Assembly (NCBI RefSeq): GCF_029542205.1
Contig: NZ_CP113783.1
Coordinates: 4,165,372 to 4,229,371, forward strand
From: Pseudoxanthomonas sp. SE1
Lineage (GTDB): Bacteria; Pseudomonadota; Gammaproteobacteria; Xanthomonadales; Xanthomonadaceae
Length of the DNA: 64,000 nt
Direction of reading: 5' to 3'
Positions 54,368 through 63,880 of the stretch are shown here, one piece after another. Made by a program: the position numbers and the translations under genes. Numbering within the stretch: position 1 is the first letter of the stretch; each line of letters opens with the position of its first letter. The notes under the pieces were generated by a model. The model saw only the letters and a program-made list of their open reading frames with translations, was not told where the DNA came from and made no database searches.

Positions 54368-55873
54368 ATGGCACTTCTTCATCGATCACTCGCGCCCGCG
54401 TTGGCTGCCCTGCTGCTGGCCGGCTGCAATGGCACCGCCACCAGCCCCGGCCAGCAGGCCGTGCGCCACTACGGCGACATCGCCTTCAAGCCCTGCACCC
54501 TGACCGCGCCCTACCTGACCACCACCGTGGAAGCGCAATGCGCGACCTACGACGTGGCCGAAGATCCGGCCAAGCCCGAAGGCCGCAAGGTCGCGTTGAA
54601 CATCGCGTGGCTGCCCGCCACCAATGAGGGCGCGGCGACCGAGGATCCGGTGTTCTTCCTCGCCGGCGGCCCGGGCCAGTCGGCCGTGCAGGTCTGGCCG
54701 GCCATCGACGGCGCCTTCCGCGAGGTGCGCAAGTCGCGCCACATCGTGCTGGTGGACCAGCGCGGAACCGGCAAGTCCAACCCGCTGTCCTGCAAGGATG
54801 ACGAAGGCCGCAACGCCTACGGCGATCCCGAGGACATGAGCGAAGCGTCGGCTGTCGAGTTCGCCCGCGCCTGTGCCGCATCGCTCGAGGCCGATCCGCG
54901 CTTCTACACCACCACCGACGCCGTGCGCGACCTGGACAGCGTGCGCAAGGCGCTGGGCGCGGCGAAGATCAACCTGGTCGGCGGCTCGTACGGCACGCGG
55001 GTGGCGCAGCAGTACGCCATGCGCCATCCCGACAGCACGCGCGCCGTGGTGATCGACGGCGTGGTGCCGAACGAGCTGGTGCTGGGCAGCGAGCACGCGC
55101 GCAACCTGGACGCGGCGCTGGCACTGCAGTTCCAGCGCTGCCAGGCGAATGCGGCCTGCAAGGACCGCTTCGGCGACGATCTGCGTGGGCAACTGCGCGC
55201 ACTGATGACGCGCCTGGCGGCCACGCCGGTGAACACCGACTACCGCGATCCCTCCACCGGCGAACTGGTCTCGGGCGAAGTGAACGCCGGTACCGTGGCC
55301 GGCATCACCCGCATGTACTCCTACTACCCGCAAGGCGCCGCGTTGCTCCCGCTGGTCTTGAACGAAGCGCAACAGGGCCGCTACGGCTCGTTGATGTCGC
55401 TGTCCAAGCTGCTGGAAACGCAGGTCGGCGACCAGTTCATGCATGGCATGCAGCTGTCGGTGATCTGCGCCGAGGATGCGGACCTGCTGAAGGCCGACCC
55501 CGCCGACACCGACACGGTGCTCGGCAGCATGCTCGGCGACACGCTGAAGGCGCAGTGCGGTGCGTGGCCCACGGGCCAGCGGCCGGCGGATTTCCACACC
55601 GCGTGGACGTCCGACATCCCCACGCTGATCGCTTCCGGCGAGCTGGACCCGGTCACGCCACCGCGCTACGGCGAGCAGGTGCTGCGCACGCTGTCGAACG
55701 GCCGCCATCTGGTGCTGAAAGGCCAGGGCCACGGCACCTTCGCCGTCGGCTGCATGCCCAAGCTCCTCGGCCGCTTCCTGGAGACGGCGAGCGCCAAGGA
55801 CCTGGACGCGAAGTGCCTGGACAGTCTGGACTACGTGCCGCCCTTCACCAGCTTCAACGGCTGGGAGCCGTGA
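54368..55873 (+). CDS. TAP-like alpha/beta hydrolase lipoprotein
   Basis: The 501-residue protein has a lipobox (LAALLLAGC) and an alpha/beta-hydrolase fold: oxyanion FLAGGPGQS, LVDQRGTGKSNPLSCK, the nucleophile in GGSYGTRVAQQYAMRHP, and a C-terminal TAP-like domain with the acid and histidine (ASGELDPVTPP; KGQGHGTF). These are exported tripeptidyl or prolyl aminopeptidase-like enzymes. Cysteines flank the active-site region and may form disulphides. It lies upstream of the NatAB genes on the same strand, 42 bases apart. Confidence 0.86.
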   Translation: MALLHRSLAPALAALLLAGCNGTATSPGQQAVRHYGDIAFKPCTLTAPYLTTTVEAQCATYDVAEDPAKPEGRKVALNIAWLPATNEGAATEDPVFFLAGGPGQSAVQVWPAIDGAFREVRKSRHIVLVDQRGTGKSNPLSCKDDEGRNAYGDPEDMSEASAVEFARACAASLEADPRFYTTTDAVRDLDSVRKALGAAKINLVGGSYGTRVAQQYAMRHPDSTRAVVIDGVVPNELVLGSEHARNLDAALALQFQRCQANAACKDRFGDDLRGQLRALMTRLAATPVNTDYRDPSTGELVSGEVNAGTVAGITRMYSYYPQGAALLPLVLNEAQQGRYGSLMSLSKLLETQVGDQFMHGMQLSVICAEDADLLKADPADTDTVLGSMLGDTLKAQCGAWPTGQRPADFHTAWTSDIPTLIASGELDPVTPPRYGEQVLRTLSNGRHLVLKGQGHGTFAVGCMPKLLGRFLETASAKDLDAKCLDSLDYVPPFTSFNGWEP

Positions 55874-55915
55874 GCCACGCCCTGCGCGCCCGACACTTTC
55901 AATGGACATGACCGA

Positions 55916-56662
55916 ATGATCATCGCCAACGACCTGCACAAGTCCTTCAAGACCAAGACCGGAACGGTCACCGCCGTGGACGGCGTCAGCTTCACCGCCC
56001 AAGACGGCCAGATCACCGGCCTGCTCGGTCCCAACGGGGCCGGCAAGACCACCACCATGCGCATGCTGTACACCCTGATGACGCCCGACCGCGGCGAAGT
56101 GACGGTGGATGGCATCGACACCGCACGCGATCCCGTCGCGGTGCGTCGCGCTCTGGGCGTGCTGCCCGATGCGCGTGGCGTGTACAAGCGCCTGACGGCG
56201 CGCGAGAACATCGCCTACTTCGGCGAACTGCATGGGCTGTCGTCCAAGCAGATCGCCGAACGCACCAAGGCGTTGTCCGACGCGCTGGACATGGGCGACA
56301 TCCTCGACCGCCAGACCGAGGGCTTCAGCCAGGGCCAGCGGACGAAGACCGCCATCGCCCGCGCGCTGGTGCATGACCCGCGCAACGTCATCCTGGACGA
56401 ACCCACTAATGGCCTGGACGTGATGACCACGCGCGCGATGCGCGGCTTCCTTCGCCAGCTGCGCGACGAAGGCCGTTGCGTGATCTTCTCCAGCCACATC
56501 ATGCAGGAGGTCGCCGCGCTCTGCGACCGCATCGTCATCATCGCCAAAGGCACCGTGGTCGCCGCCGGCACCGCGGACGAACTGCGCGAACAGGCAGGCG
56601 AGGACAACCTGGAGGATGCGTTCGTCAAAGTGATCGGTTCGGAGGAGGGCCTGCTGGCATGA
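55916..56662 (+). CDS. natA: ABC transporter ATP-binding protein NatA-like
   Basis: The 248-residue protein has Walker A (LGPNGAGKTT), the signature FSQGQRTKTAIARAL, Walker B (NVILDEPTNGLD) and the switch SSHIMQEV. It matches the NatA subfamily, which with NatB exports sodium in Bacillus; in proteobacteria the substrate is uncertain. It overlaps the permease gene by four bases. Confidence 0.87.
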   Translation: MIIANDLHKSFKTKTGTVTAVDGVSFTAQDGQITGLLGPNGAGKTTTMRMLYTLMTPDRGEVTVDGIDTARDPVAVRRALGVLPDARGVYKRLTARENIAYFGELHGLSSKQIAERTKALSDALDMGDILDRQTEGFSQGQRTKTAIARALVHDPRNVILDEPTNGLDVMTTRAMRGFLRQLRDEGRCVIFSSHIMQEVAALCDRIVIIAKGTVVAAGTADELREQAGEDNLEDAFVKVIGSEEGLLA

Positions 56663-57840
56663 ACATGTTCCGTACTGTCTTTACCGTGATGCGCAAGGAA
56701 CTGCGCGACCTCTCTCGCGACCGCCGCACGCTGGCGCTGGCGCTGTTTCTCGGCCCGCTGCTGTATCCCGCACTGATGCTGGGGATGGGCTACCTGACCG
56801 AGAACCGCATCCGCACCCAGGTCGACAAGACGCTGGAGATTCCGATGGTCGGCGGTGAGCACGCACCGAACCTGGTGAACTTCCTCGCGACCAACGGCAT
56901 CACCGCCGGCAAGGCACCGGCCAACCTCGACACCGCGATCCGCACGCAGGAGATCGATGTCGCACTGCGCATCAGTCCCGACTACGCGGAAGACTGGCGC
57001 AACGGTCGTCCCGCGCTGGTGGAGATCATCCGCGACAGCACGCGGCGCGACGCGGACATTCCCACCCAGCGCGTCAATGCCGCGCTCTCCGCATACAGCC
57101 AGCAGGTCGGCGCCCTGCGCCTGCTCGCGCGCGGTGTCGATGCCTCGGTGGCGCGACCGGTGAACGTCGGCATGCAGGACCTGGCCACGCCCGAAGCCAA
57201 GCAGGGCATGCTGCTGTCGGTGCTGCTGCCATACCTGCTGATCCTGACGTCGTTCATCGGCGGTGCGTACCTGATCCTCGACGCGACCGCCGGCGAACGC
57301 GAACGGCAATCACTGGAACCGCTGCTGGCCACGCCGGCGCCGCGCAGCGCGGTGGTCAGCGGCAAGATCGCGGCGGCGTGCGTGATCGGCCTGGCCACGC
57401 TGCTGCTCACCCTGCTCGCCTTCAAGTTCAGTGCGCAGTTTGCCGGCACGCTGGGGCGGCAATTGAATGTGTCGTTCCTGGCGATCGGCAAGATGTTGCT
57501 GATCCTGGTGCCGATGCTGTTCATCGGTACTTCCCTGCTGACCTATCTCGCCGCGTCAGCCAAGAGCATGAAGGAAGCGCAGAGCCACATGACGTGGCTG
57601 ATGCTGCTGCCGATGATCCCGACGTTCGCGCTGATGGCCAATCCGCTGAAGAGCCAGTTGTGGCAGTTCGCCGTGCCCTTCCTGGCGCAGAACCAACTGC
57701 TCCTCAAGGTGATCCGCAACGAGTACATCAGCGCGCAGACCTGGCTGGTCTACGTGGCCGCGGCGTTCAGCGTGGCGGCGCTGTTGTGGTTCGCGGCCGT
57801 GCGTCGTTACCACCAGGAGAAACTGGCGGTCGCCGGTTGA
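56659..57840 (+). CDS. natB: ABC transporter permease NatB-like
   Basis: The 393-residue protein has an N-terminal helix (TLALALFLGPLLYPALMLGMGYL), a large extracytoplasmic domain, and five further helices. ATAGERERQSLEPLLATPAPRSAVVSGK is the CPBP/ABC-2 cytoplasmic loop of the NatB/YhaP group. It forms the exporter with the preceding ATPase. A terminator follows its stop. Confidence 0.86.
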   Translation: MNMFRTVFTVMRKELRDLSRDRRTLALALFLGPLLYPALMLGMGYLTENRIRTQVDKTLEIPMVGGEHAPNLVNFLATNGITAGKAPANLDTAIRTQEIDVALRISPDYAEDWRNGRPALVEIIRDSTRRDADIPTQRVNAALSAYSQQVGALRLLARGVDASVARPVNVGMQDLATPEAKQGMLLSVLLPYLLILTSFIGGAYLILDATAGERERQSLEPLLATPAPRSAVVSGKIAAACVIGLATLLLTLLAFKFSAQFAGTLGRQLNVSFLAIGKMLLILVPMLFIGTSLLTYLAASAKSMKEAQSHMTWLMLLPMIPTFALMANPLKSQLWQFAVPFLAQNQLLLKVIRNEYISAQTWLVYVAAAFSVAALLWFAAVRRYHQEKLAVAG

Positions 57841-57868
57841 TCCCCACTGCACGGATGCCGCAAACGAG

Positions 57869-57896
57869 AACGGCCACCTACAGGTGGCCGTTTTTC
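57869..57896 (+). terminator. Terminator after natAB
   Basis: CGGCCACC / GGTGGCCG stem (extended by two A-T pairs) with a TACA loop, followed by TTTTTCTT. On the other strand the A-rich side also ends the convergent barrel gene. Confidence 0.88.
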
Positions 57897-57918
57897 TTCA
57901 AGCGTGCCTTGGGTTGCT

Positions 57919-58464
57919 TCAGAAGCGGTATTCGTAACCCAGCGTCAGCGTCTGCGCCTTCACATCGGCATTGAACAGGTCAGCCTTGTTGTAGTCGTAG
58001 TTGAGGCTGAGACCGTTGTGGTGATCGAAGTCGTAGCCCAGACCAACGCCCACGTAGGGTTTGGTCGACCGTTCGCGCAAGCTGAAACCATCCCCGCTGA
58101 GCTTAGTGTTGACGCTCTGTACACCCGCGCGCCCGGCGATGAAGAAGCCGGTGTTGTCGCCACCGAAGTTCTTCTTGCCCACGACGCCCGCGCCAACCGC
58201 GTCCACGTCGAACGACACGCCTTCCAGCGAGCGATCCCCGAGAACGGAATAGAAACCCTCCACCGCGAAACCGGGGTGGAAGTAGTGGCCGACACGCAGG
58301 CCATAGGCGGTGTCGGTGTCGTCGGCGCTGAGGTCATCGACGCTCAGCTTGAGGTCGCTGTGGCCGATCTCGATACGGCCGTACCACTGGCCGGCTTCGG
58401 TGGCCATGGTCGGGGCAGACAGGGTCGCAAAGAACAGTGCGCAGGGAACAAGTAGATGCTTCAT
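57919..58464 (-). CDS. Small outer-membrane beta-barrel protein
   Basis: The 181-residue protein has a signal peptide (LLVPCALFFATLSAPTMATEA) and an OmpW/OmpA-like eight-stranded barrel: repeated alternating strands (AYGLRVGHYFHPGFAVEGFYS; KPYVGVGLGYDFDHHNGLSLNYDYN) and the terminal aromatic residue of barrels (GYEYRF). The function is not known; such proteins act in adhesion, serum resistance or as porins. GGAAGG precedes the ATG. Confidence 0.85.
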   Translation of the reverse strand: MKHLLVPCALFFATLSAPTMATEAGQWYGRIEIGHSDLKLSVDDLSADDTDTAYGLRVGHYFHPGFAVEGFYSVLGDRSLEGVSFDVDAVGAGVVGKKNFGGDNTGFFIAGRAGVQSVNTKLSGDGFSLRERSTKPYVGVGLGYDFDHHNGLSLNYDYNKADLFNADVKAQTLTLGYEYRF

Positions 58465-58611
58465 GGAATCCTTCCTTGAGTGTGATGTGTCGCCCGCAAT
58501 GCGGGCGGCGCACCTTAAGCACCTGGAAGGCGATTGTCCACTCCATGCAATCACATCACATTCGATCGCTGCGCCGCGCGCGCCATCCATTGCGCATTGC
58601 CATTCGTTTCA

Positions 58612-58645
58612 CAAAAAAGAAAGAGCCGGCACATGGCCGGCTCTT
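58612..58645 (-). terminator. Terminator after the TonB-domain gene
   Basis: On the minus strand a 10-bp stem (AAGAGCCGGC / GCCGGCTCTT) with a 5-base loop is followed by a T-rich run (TTCTTTTTTG). It lies 26 bases past the stop. Confidence 0.88.
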
Positions 58646-58670
58646 CTCTCGCCTGTCGCCGAAGCGAGCT

Positions 58671-59657
58671 TCAACCGGGGCTGAAACCAATCGTGCGGCG
58701 CGTGGTGACCGGGGCATCCAGCGGTTCGAAACGCCAGCGTCGCACCGCATTGAGCGCTTCGCGGTCGAACACGCGTGCAGGCGTGGCACGCACGACGCGC
58801 GCGTTGGTCACCGATCCATCGATGCCCACGGTGAGTTCCACCAGTACTTCACCGCTGGTGCCCGAGCGCAGGGCTTCGGGCGGATAGCGCGGCGCGGGCG
58901 TGCTGACCGCACGCAGCGTTTGCGCCGGGGCCGCGGCAGGAACGGCGGCACGGGTCGCGGCAGCCTGGCGTTCGGCGGCTTCACGCTGGGCGGCGGCCTG
59001 GCGTTCGGCTTCCTGGCGGGCGGCTTCAGCCCGGGCGGCTTCCTGTTGCTGGGCCAACTGCTGCGCCGCGGCGGCCTCGTTGGCGCGCTGCTGCTCGGCC
59101 TGCTGGGTGAGACGCTGCTGCTCCCTCAGGCGTGCTTCCTCGTCGGCCTTGGTCTTGGCTTCGTCGGTGACCGTGCGTTGCGCCACTGCCTGCTGCGCGG
59201 CGGCGATGCTCTGCTGCAGACGCGGCAGCGCGGGTGCCTTGGGGTCGGCCTTCTCGATGATGGCGGACAGGCGCTGCGCCTCCGTGAACTCTTCGCGCGC
59301 GATGCTCTGTTCGGCGGCGATCAGCGTGTACGGCATCAGGTCGGTCAGCGCACTGCTGACGCCGGGATCGTTAGGCAGTTTGTCGCGCAGGGCGAGGTAG
59401 TACTCCATCGCGTTGTCGCCACCCGGTGCGTAGATCCGGTTCTCGCGCAGCGCCTTGGTGGCGGCATCACGCAGGGTATCTGCGTCCATGGCCTGGACCT
59501 CGGCGGACACGGCCGGCGGCGGCGGTGCGGCGGGCGTGGCCGCTGCGCCGGCGGCGGGTGCCGCGGGTTCTTCCTTCTTCGAGCACGCCGCCACCGCGAC
59601 GATCAACAGCAACGGCGCGATGTAGCGCAGGCGCCCGGTCGTTTTGATCAAGGACAT
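58671..59657 (-). CDS. TonB-like energy-transducer domain lipoprotein
   Basis: The 328-residue protein has a lipobox-like signal (LLIVAVAAC), an Ala/Pro-rich linker and a tetratricopeptide-like middle. A long Gln/Ala/Arg coiled coil (roughly residues 160-245) is followed by a C-terminal TonB domain (APRYPPEALRSGTSGEVLVELTVGIDG ending WRFEPLDAPV). Unlike classical TonB it lacks the N-terminal anchor with the ExbB/D-contacting histidine, so it may rather be a lipid-anchored periplasmic protein with a TonB-like peptidoglycan- or receptor-contacting domain. Confidence 0.84.
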   Translation of the reverse strand: MSLIKTTGRLRYIAPLLLIVAVAACSKKEEPAAPAAGAAATPAAPPPPAVSAEVQAMDADTLRDAATKALRENRIYAPGGDNAMEYYLALRDKLPNDPGVSSALTDLMPYTLIAAEQSIAREEFTEAQRLSAIIEKADPKAPALPRLQQSIAAAQQAVAQRTVTDEAKTKADEEARLREQQRLTQQAEQQRANEAAAAQQLAQQQEAARAEAARQEAERQAAAQREAAERQAAATRAAVPAAAPAQTLRAVSTPAPRYPPEALRSGTSGEVLVELTVGIDGSVTNARVVRATPARVFDREALNAVRRWRFEPLDAPVTTRRTIGFSPG

Positions 59658-59894
59658 CAGTTTCTACTCCCCCAAGTGCGTTTCTAATGATGGCGACACA
59701 GCCCCGACCCGCATAGGACGCGCGATCGGACGTTGGTTGTCAACGTGGGCCCGTCGCCGCACGCCGACACTTGGTCAGGCGGGAAACGGCGCGATGCCTT
59801 CCGGGTACCCCTACCCGGTGGTCAGGGTACGTCGCCTCATCATCATCTACACTTGACGCGCGTCACAGTTTTGGCCAGACCCGTGCGGAGGCCA

Positions 59895-61235
59895 TCACTT
59901 GCCGATGCAGAACGTGGAGAAGATGTGGCCCAGCATGTCGTCCGCGCTCAGGCGGCCTGTGATTTCGCCCAGCGCGTCATGGGCCAGCCGCAGTTCCTCG
60001 GCGGCCAGTTCCAGTTGTTCGTGCTGCAGTTGCTCCGCCGCGCACGCCGCATGCAGGGAGGCGCGGTGCAGCGCTTCCACATGGCGGGCTCGCGCCGAGA
60101 ACTCGCCATCGCCCGCCGCGGCAGCCGGCTCTCCGGCCAGCGCGCGCAGGCGCTCGTGAAGGTGCGCCAGGCCGCTGCCCGTCGCGGCGGAGACATGCAC
60201 GCTGGCGTCGTCGTCCGGGGGCACCTCGGCGAGCAGGTCGGCCTTGTTGTGGATCCAGAGCACCGTGGGCACGGCGGCAATGCTGTCGGCGATCGCATCG
60301 CGGCCGGCATCGGGATCGCGCGCATCGACCACCGCCAGGGCGACATCGGCACGCATGAGCTCTGCGCGCGCGCGGCGCATGCCTTCGCGCTCGATCGCGT
60401 CGCCACCATCGCGGAGGCCGGCGGTGTCCACCAGATGCAGTTCCAGGCCATCCAGCCGGATGGTCTCGCGCAACGTATCGCGCGTGGTGCCGGCGACGTC
60501 GGTGACGATGGCGCGGTCGGTGCCCGCCAGCGCGTTGAGCAGCGAGCTCTTGCCGGCGTTGGGCGGACCGACGATGACGGCATGCATGCCGTCGCGCAGC
60601 TTGCGCCCGCGCTCCGCATCGGCGATCAGACCCGCAAGCGAATCGCGGGTATCCGCCAGACGGGCGCGCACTTGCTCGCCTCCAAGCGTGTCGATCGGTT
60701 CGTCGGCGAAGTCGATCGCGGCTTCCACATGCACGCGCAGGGCGAGCAGCGACTGGCCGACGCCGTCCACGCGCGTGGAGAACACACCGTCGAGCGAACG
60801 CCGCGCCGCACGCGCCGCGCGGGTATCCGCGGCGGTAATCAGATCGGCGATCGCCTCCGCTTGAGCAAGATCGAGCTTGTGGTTGAGGAAGGCGCGCTCG
60901 GAGAATTCTCCTGGACGCGCCATGCGGCCCCCCAGCGCGCACGCGCGGGCGACCAGTTGCTGCAGCACGACCGGACTGCCATGCGCCTGCAGTTCGACCA
61001 CATCCTCGCCAGTGAAACTGGCAGGGCCGGGAAACGACAGTGCGATGCCGTCGTCGATGATGTGGCGTTCTTCATCGAGGAAGCGCACGTGGTGTGCGTG
61101 TCGTGGGGTCAGCGTACGCGCGCACATGTCCTTCGCGATGGCCTGCGCGGCAGGCCCGGACAGACGCACGATGCCGACACCGCCTGCGCCCGGAGCGCTG
61201 GCAATGGCGACGATGGTGTCCTGTGCATTGTTCAT
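59895..61235 (-). CDS. mnmE: tRNA modification GTPase MnmE
   Basis: The 446-residue protein has the N-terminal folate-binding domain ([21 protein letters not shown]), the G domain with [12 protein letters not shown]-type switch (AGTTRDTL), [10 protein letters not shown] and NKAD, and the C-terminal CIGK with catalytic Cys. With MnmG it makes the xm5 modification at U34 of tRNAs. It follows yidC on the minus strand, the usual order near oriC. Confidence 0.97.
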   Translation of the reverse strand: MNNAQDTIVAIASAPGAGGVGIVRLSGPAAQAIAKDMCARTLTPRHAHHVRFLDEERHIIDDGIALSFPGPASFTGEDVVELQAHGSPVVLQQLVARACALGGRMARPGEFSERAFLNHKLDLAQAEAIADLITAADTRAARAARRSLDGVFSTRVDGVGQSLLALRVHVEAAIDFADEPIDTLGGEQVRARLADTRDSLAGLIADAERGRKLRDGMHAVIVGPPNAGKSSLLNALAGTDRAIVTDVAGTTRDTLRETIRLDGLELHLVDTAGLRDGGDAIEREGMRRARAELMRADVALAVVDARDPDAGRDAIADSIAAVPTVLWIHNKADLLAEVPPDDDASVHVSAATGSGLAHLHERLRALAGEPAAAAGDGEFSARARHVEALHRASLHAACAAEQLQHEQLELAAEELRLAHDALGEITGRLSADDMLGHIFSTFCIGK

Positions 61236-61274
61236 GGGGAAATGCCGGCGGGTGAGCTTTCAGCGTAGCGGAAA

Positions 61275-61304
61275 CACGAAGCCCGCCGGAGGGCGGGCTT
61301 CGTG
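61275..61304 (-). terminator. Hairpin after yidC
   Basis: A perfect 13-bp stem (CACGAAGCCCGCC / GGCGGGCTTCGTG) with a GGAG loop. Only three T residues follow on the minus strand, so read-through into mnmE is plausible. Confidence 0.75.
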
Positions 61305-61323
61305 GCACGGCGGCGGGCGACAG

Positions 61324-63045
61324 TTACTTCGCCGTCGCGGCCTTCGGCGGCGTGGCCGACTCGCCGTGGCGCTTGGTCATCCACCATTGCTGCAGCAGGC
61401 CCAGCGCACCGTTGGTGACCCAGTACAGCACCAGGCCGGACGGGAAGAACGCCATCATCACGCCGAACACCAGCGGCATGAACTGCATCATCTTCTGCTG
61501 CATCGGGTCCATGCCCGGCGCCGGCGTCAGCTTCTGCGTCAGCCACATCACCAGCATGTTGAGCACCGGCAGGATGAAGTAGGGGTCGCGCGCGGTCAGG
61601 TCCTGGATCCAGGCGAACCACGGTGCCTGGCGCAGCTCGACGGTTTCCACCAGCACCCAGTACAGCGCCAGGAACACCGGCATCTGCACGAGGATCGGCA
61701 GGCAGCCACCCATCGGGTTGATCTTCTCCTTCTTGTACAGCTCCATCATGGCGACCTGGAACTTCTGCTTGTCGTCGCCGTAGCGTTCCTTCAGCTGCTG
61801 GATGCGCGGCTGGAACTTGCGCATCTTGGCGAAGCTCTTGTACTGCGCCGCCGACAGCGGATACAGCGCCAGCTTCACCAGGATCACCAGGCCGATGATC
61901 GACCAGCCCCAGTTGCCGATGAAGCCGTGCAGGAAGTTCAGCACCCAGAACAGGCCCTGGCCCAGCAGGGCGAGGATCGCGAACTGGCTGTAGTCGACCA
62001 CGCGATCGATGCCCGGCGCGTTGATCGCATGGATCTTGTCGACCAGCTTCGGACCTACCCACAGGCGCGCTGTGGTGGTGGCCTGCTGGCCCGGGCCGAC
62101 ATTCACGCCCGGCCCCATCTCGCGGATCAATGCACGCGTGCCGGCATTGGGATTGTCCAGCGAGATGGTGGTGGTGTCGTCGGTGTGCGGAATCCACGCG
62201 GTGAAGAAGTGGTGTTGCAGGATCGCGATCCAGCCGCCCTTCACCTGCGCATCGACGCGACCGTCTTCCAGATAGTCTTCATTGAACTTGCGCCGCTGAT
62301 AACCGCCATCCCACCAGGTGGCGCCGCTGAAGCTGAAGGACTCCGGATTGGTCATGCCGCTCTTGACCTCCGGCGGCGTGCGCAGCAGCTGGCGGTAGAC
62401 CGTGCCTTGCCACGTGCCGGTGCCCGCGTTGACGACCTCGTCGCGTACTTCCACCTCATAGCTGGCGCGCTTGAAGGTATAGGTGCGGCGGATGCTCACG
62501 CCATCCGGACCCTGCCACAGGAACGGTACGCTGACGCTGTCGGCGCCTTGAGCGAGGGCGACGTTGCCGGCGCCGGTCTCGGGCACGAAGGCATGGTGGT
62601 CGGGGGCTTTCGACTGCCCGCTCACCCAGCCGCTTTCGGCCACGTAGAAATGTTGCGGGTCTTCACTGAGCAGGCGCACCGGTCCACTGCCTGGCGTCTT
62701 GCTCTGCGGGTAATGCAGCAGGTCCGCCTGCAGCACGCTGCCGCCGTCCACGACCAGGCGCAGTACGTCGGTGGATACCGTCACCCGTGCAGCCTTCGTG
62801 TCCGCGGCGGCCGTCGCAGCGGGGATGGTGGGCACCGTGGGGGCCGTCGGCACGGTACCGCTGGCATTGGAGGGCGTGCTCGTGCCGGGGGCCGCGGTCG
62901 GCACGGTGCTGCCGGCGGGAGCGGTCGTCGCGAGCGGAGCCGCAGCGGGTGTCACCGGGGCCGCCTTCTGTTGGCCCCACTGCATCCACAACAAGGTCGC
63001 CACCATGAGCCAGGCGAAGATCAGGAATACACGGGTCTGGTTCAT
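61324..63045 (-). CDS. yidC: Membrane protein insertase YidC
   Basis: The 573-residue protein has an N-terminal membrane helix ([18 protein letters not shown]), an Ala/Thr/Pro-rich linker, the large periplasmic P1 beta domain and five C-terminal helices. The family core is [43 protein letters not shown]. It inserts proteins into the inner membrane with or without SecYEG. It begins 13 bases after rnpA; there is no room for yidD between them. Confidence 0.97.
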   Translation of the reverse strand: MNQTRVFLIFAWLMVATLLWMQWGQQKAAPVTPAAAPLATTAPAGSTVPTAAPGTSTPSNASGTVPTAPTVPTIPAATAAADTKAARVTVSTDVLRLVVDGGSVLQADLLHYPQSKTPGSGPVRLLSEDPQHFYVAESGWVSGQSKAPDHHAFVPETGAGNVALAQGADSVSVPFLWQGPDGVSIRRTYTFKRASYEVEVRDEVVNAGTGTWQGTVYRQLLRTPPEVKSGMTNPESFSFSGATWWDGGYQRRKFNEDYLEDGRVDAQVKGGWIAILQHHFFTAWIPHTDDTTTISLDNPNAGTRALIREMGPGVNVGPGQQATTTARLWVGPKLVDKIHAINAPGIDRVVDYSQFAILALLGQGLFWVLNFLHGFIGNWGWSIIGLVILVKLALYPLSAAQYKSFAKMRKFQPRIQQLKERYGDDKQKFQVAMMELYKKEKINPMGGCLPILVQMPVFLALYWVLVETVELRQAPWFAWIQDLTARDPYFILPVLNMLVMWLTQKLTPAPGMDPMQQKMMQFMPLVFGVMMAFFPSGLVLYWVTNGALGLLQQWWMTKRHGESATPPKAATAK

Positions 63046-63058
63046 CAGGCAGGCAGTC

Positions 63059-63499
63059 TCAACCGGCGTCGGAAACCGGTTTGGTCGAAGAAGAAGGAGT
63101 GGGTGGCGGCGAAGGGGAATTCAAGCCCGGCGGCATTGTGCCGCCCGGTGCCGGCGGCGGCAATGCGCCAGCGCGCACGAGGACGCGTTCGAACGTCGCC
63201 CGCAGCTGGCCCGCACCCGCCTTCGCAGCGGGCGCACGGGCGACCACCACATAGTCGCCGCCGGGCAGGTCCGCCCGCAGACGACGGAAGTGTTCGCGCA
63301 ACTGGCGCTTGATCCGGTTGCGCATGACGGCGCGCGTATCGACTTTGCGCGATACCGCCAACCCCAGGCGCGCGGACCCCTCGCCCGGCAACCAGTGCAG
63401 GCTCAGCATCGGATCGGAGGTGCGGCGCGCCTGGTCGAACACGCGCGCATAGTCGGCGCGCGCGCGGACGCGCGCTGCGCGCGGGAAAGTGGTGCTCAT
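63059..63499 (-). CDS. rnpA: Ribonuclease P protein component with Pro/Ser-rich tail
   Basis: The 146-residue protein contains the RNase P motif ([23 protein letters not shown]) that binds the RNA subunit. The start at 63499 gives [17 protein letters not shown]; a longer frame reads into the rpmH gap. Beyond the core, about 35 residues ([20 protein letters not shown] and following) are low-complexity and unusual for RnpA. An imperfect 7-bp hairpin lies just upstream of the start, in the rpmH-rnpA gap. Confidence 0.93.
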   Translation of the reverse strand: MSTTFPRAARVRARADYARVFDQARRTSDPMLSLHWLPGEGSARLGLAVSRKVDTRAVMRNRIKRQLREHFRRLRADLPGGDYVVVARAPAAKAGAGQLRATFERVLVRAGALPPPAPGGTMPPGLNSPSPPPTPSSSTKPVSDAG

Positions 63500-63587
63500 C
63501 TCAGCAAGAAGCCCGCTCGTGACCGGGCGGGCTCCTGGTGATGCAGTGAACGCATGGATGCATTGGCCGCGATGTGCGGCCAAGCCA

Positions 63588-63728
63588 TCAGGCGGTCAGG
63601 CGCTTGCGGCCCTTGGCACGACGACGGGCCAGGATCTTGCGGCCGTCGGCGGTCTTCATGCGGGCACGAAAACCATGGTCGCGCTTGCGCTTCAGGTTGC
63701 TGGGTTGGTAAGTGCGCTTGGTGGCCAT
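63588..63728 (-). CDS. rpmH: 50S ribosomal protein L34
   Basis: The 46-residue protein reads [20 protein letters not shown] and on through [23 protein letters not shown], the standard L34 sequence. It is too short for many ORF finders. A strong promoter lies upstream on the minus strand, and rnpA follows after 88 bases, as in most bacteria. Confidence 0.97.
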   Translation of the reverse strand: MATKRTYQPSNLKRKRDHGFRARMKTADGRKILARRRAKGRKRLTA

Positions 63729-63767
63729 GGGGCCCTCGGGCGTGTTCGGGTGGAAAGAACCGGAAAT

Positions 63768-63795
63768 TCTATAGGAACCGCCGGGTTACGGTCAA
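63768..63795 (-). promoter_or_regulatory. Sigma-70 promoter of rpmH-rnpA
   Basis: TTGACC (63795-63790) and TATAGA (63773-63768) are separated by 16 bases on the minus strand, about 40 bases from the rpmH start. Confidence 0.75.
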
Positions 63796-63860
63796 CTCCC
63801 TCGGTGTTTTCTCCCCGATGCTCCTCCGCAAGTGGCTGAACACGGTGCCGTTCGCGCGCT

Positions 63861-63880
63861 TCATCCACATCTTATGCACA
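63861..63880. other. Two DnaA-box-like sites near the window end
   Basis: TCATCCACA (63861-63869) and TTATGCACA (63872-63880) each differ from the consensus TTATCCACA by one base and lie two bases apart. They sit beyond rpmH, where oriC and dnaA are expected in this family. Confidence 0.6.

Noticed and set aside
63046..63058. yidD between rnpA and yidC
   Set aside because: Only 13 bases separate the genes.
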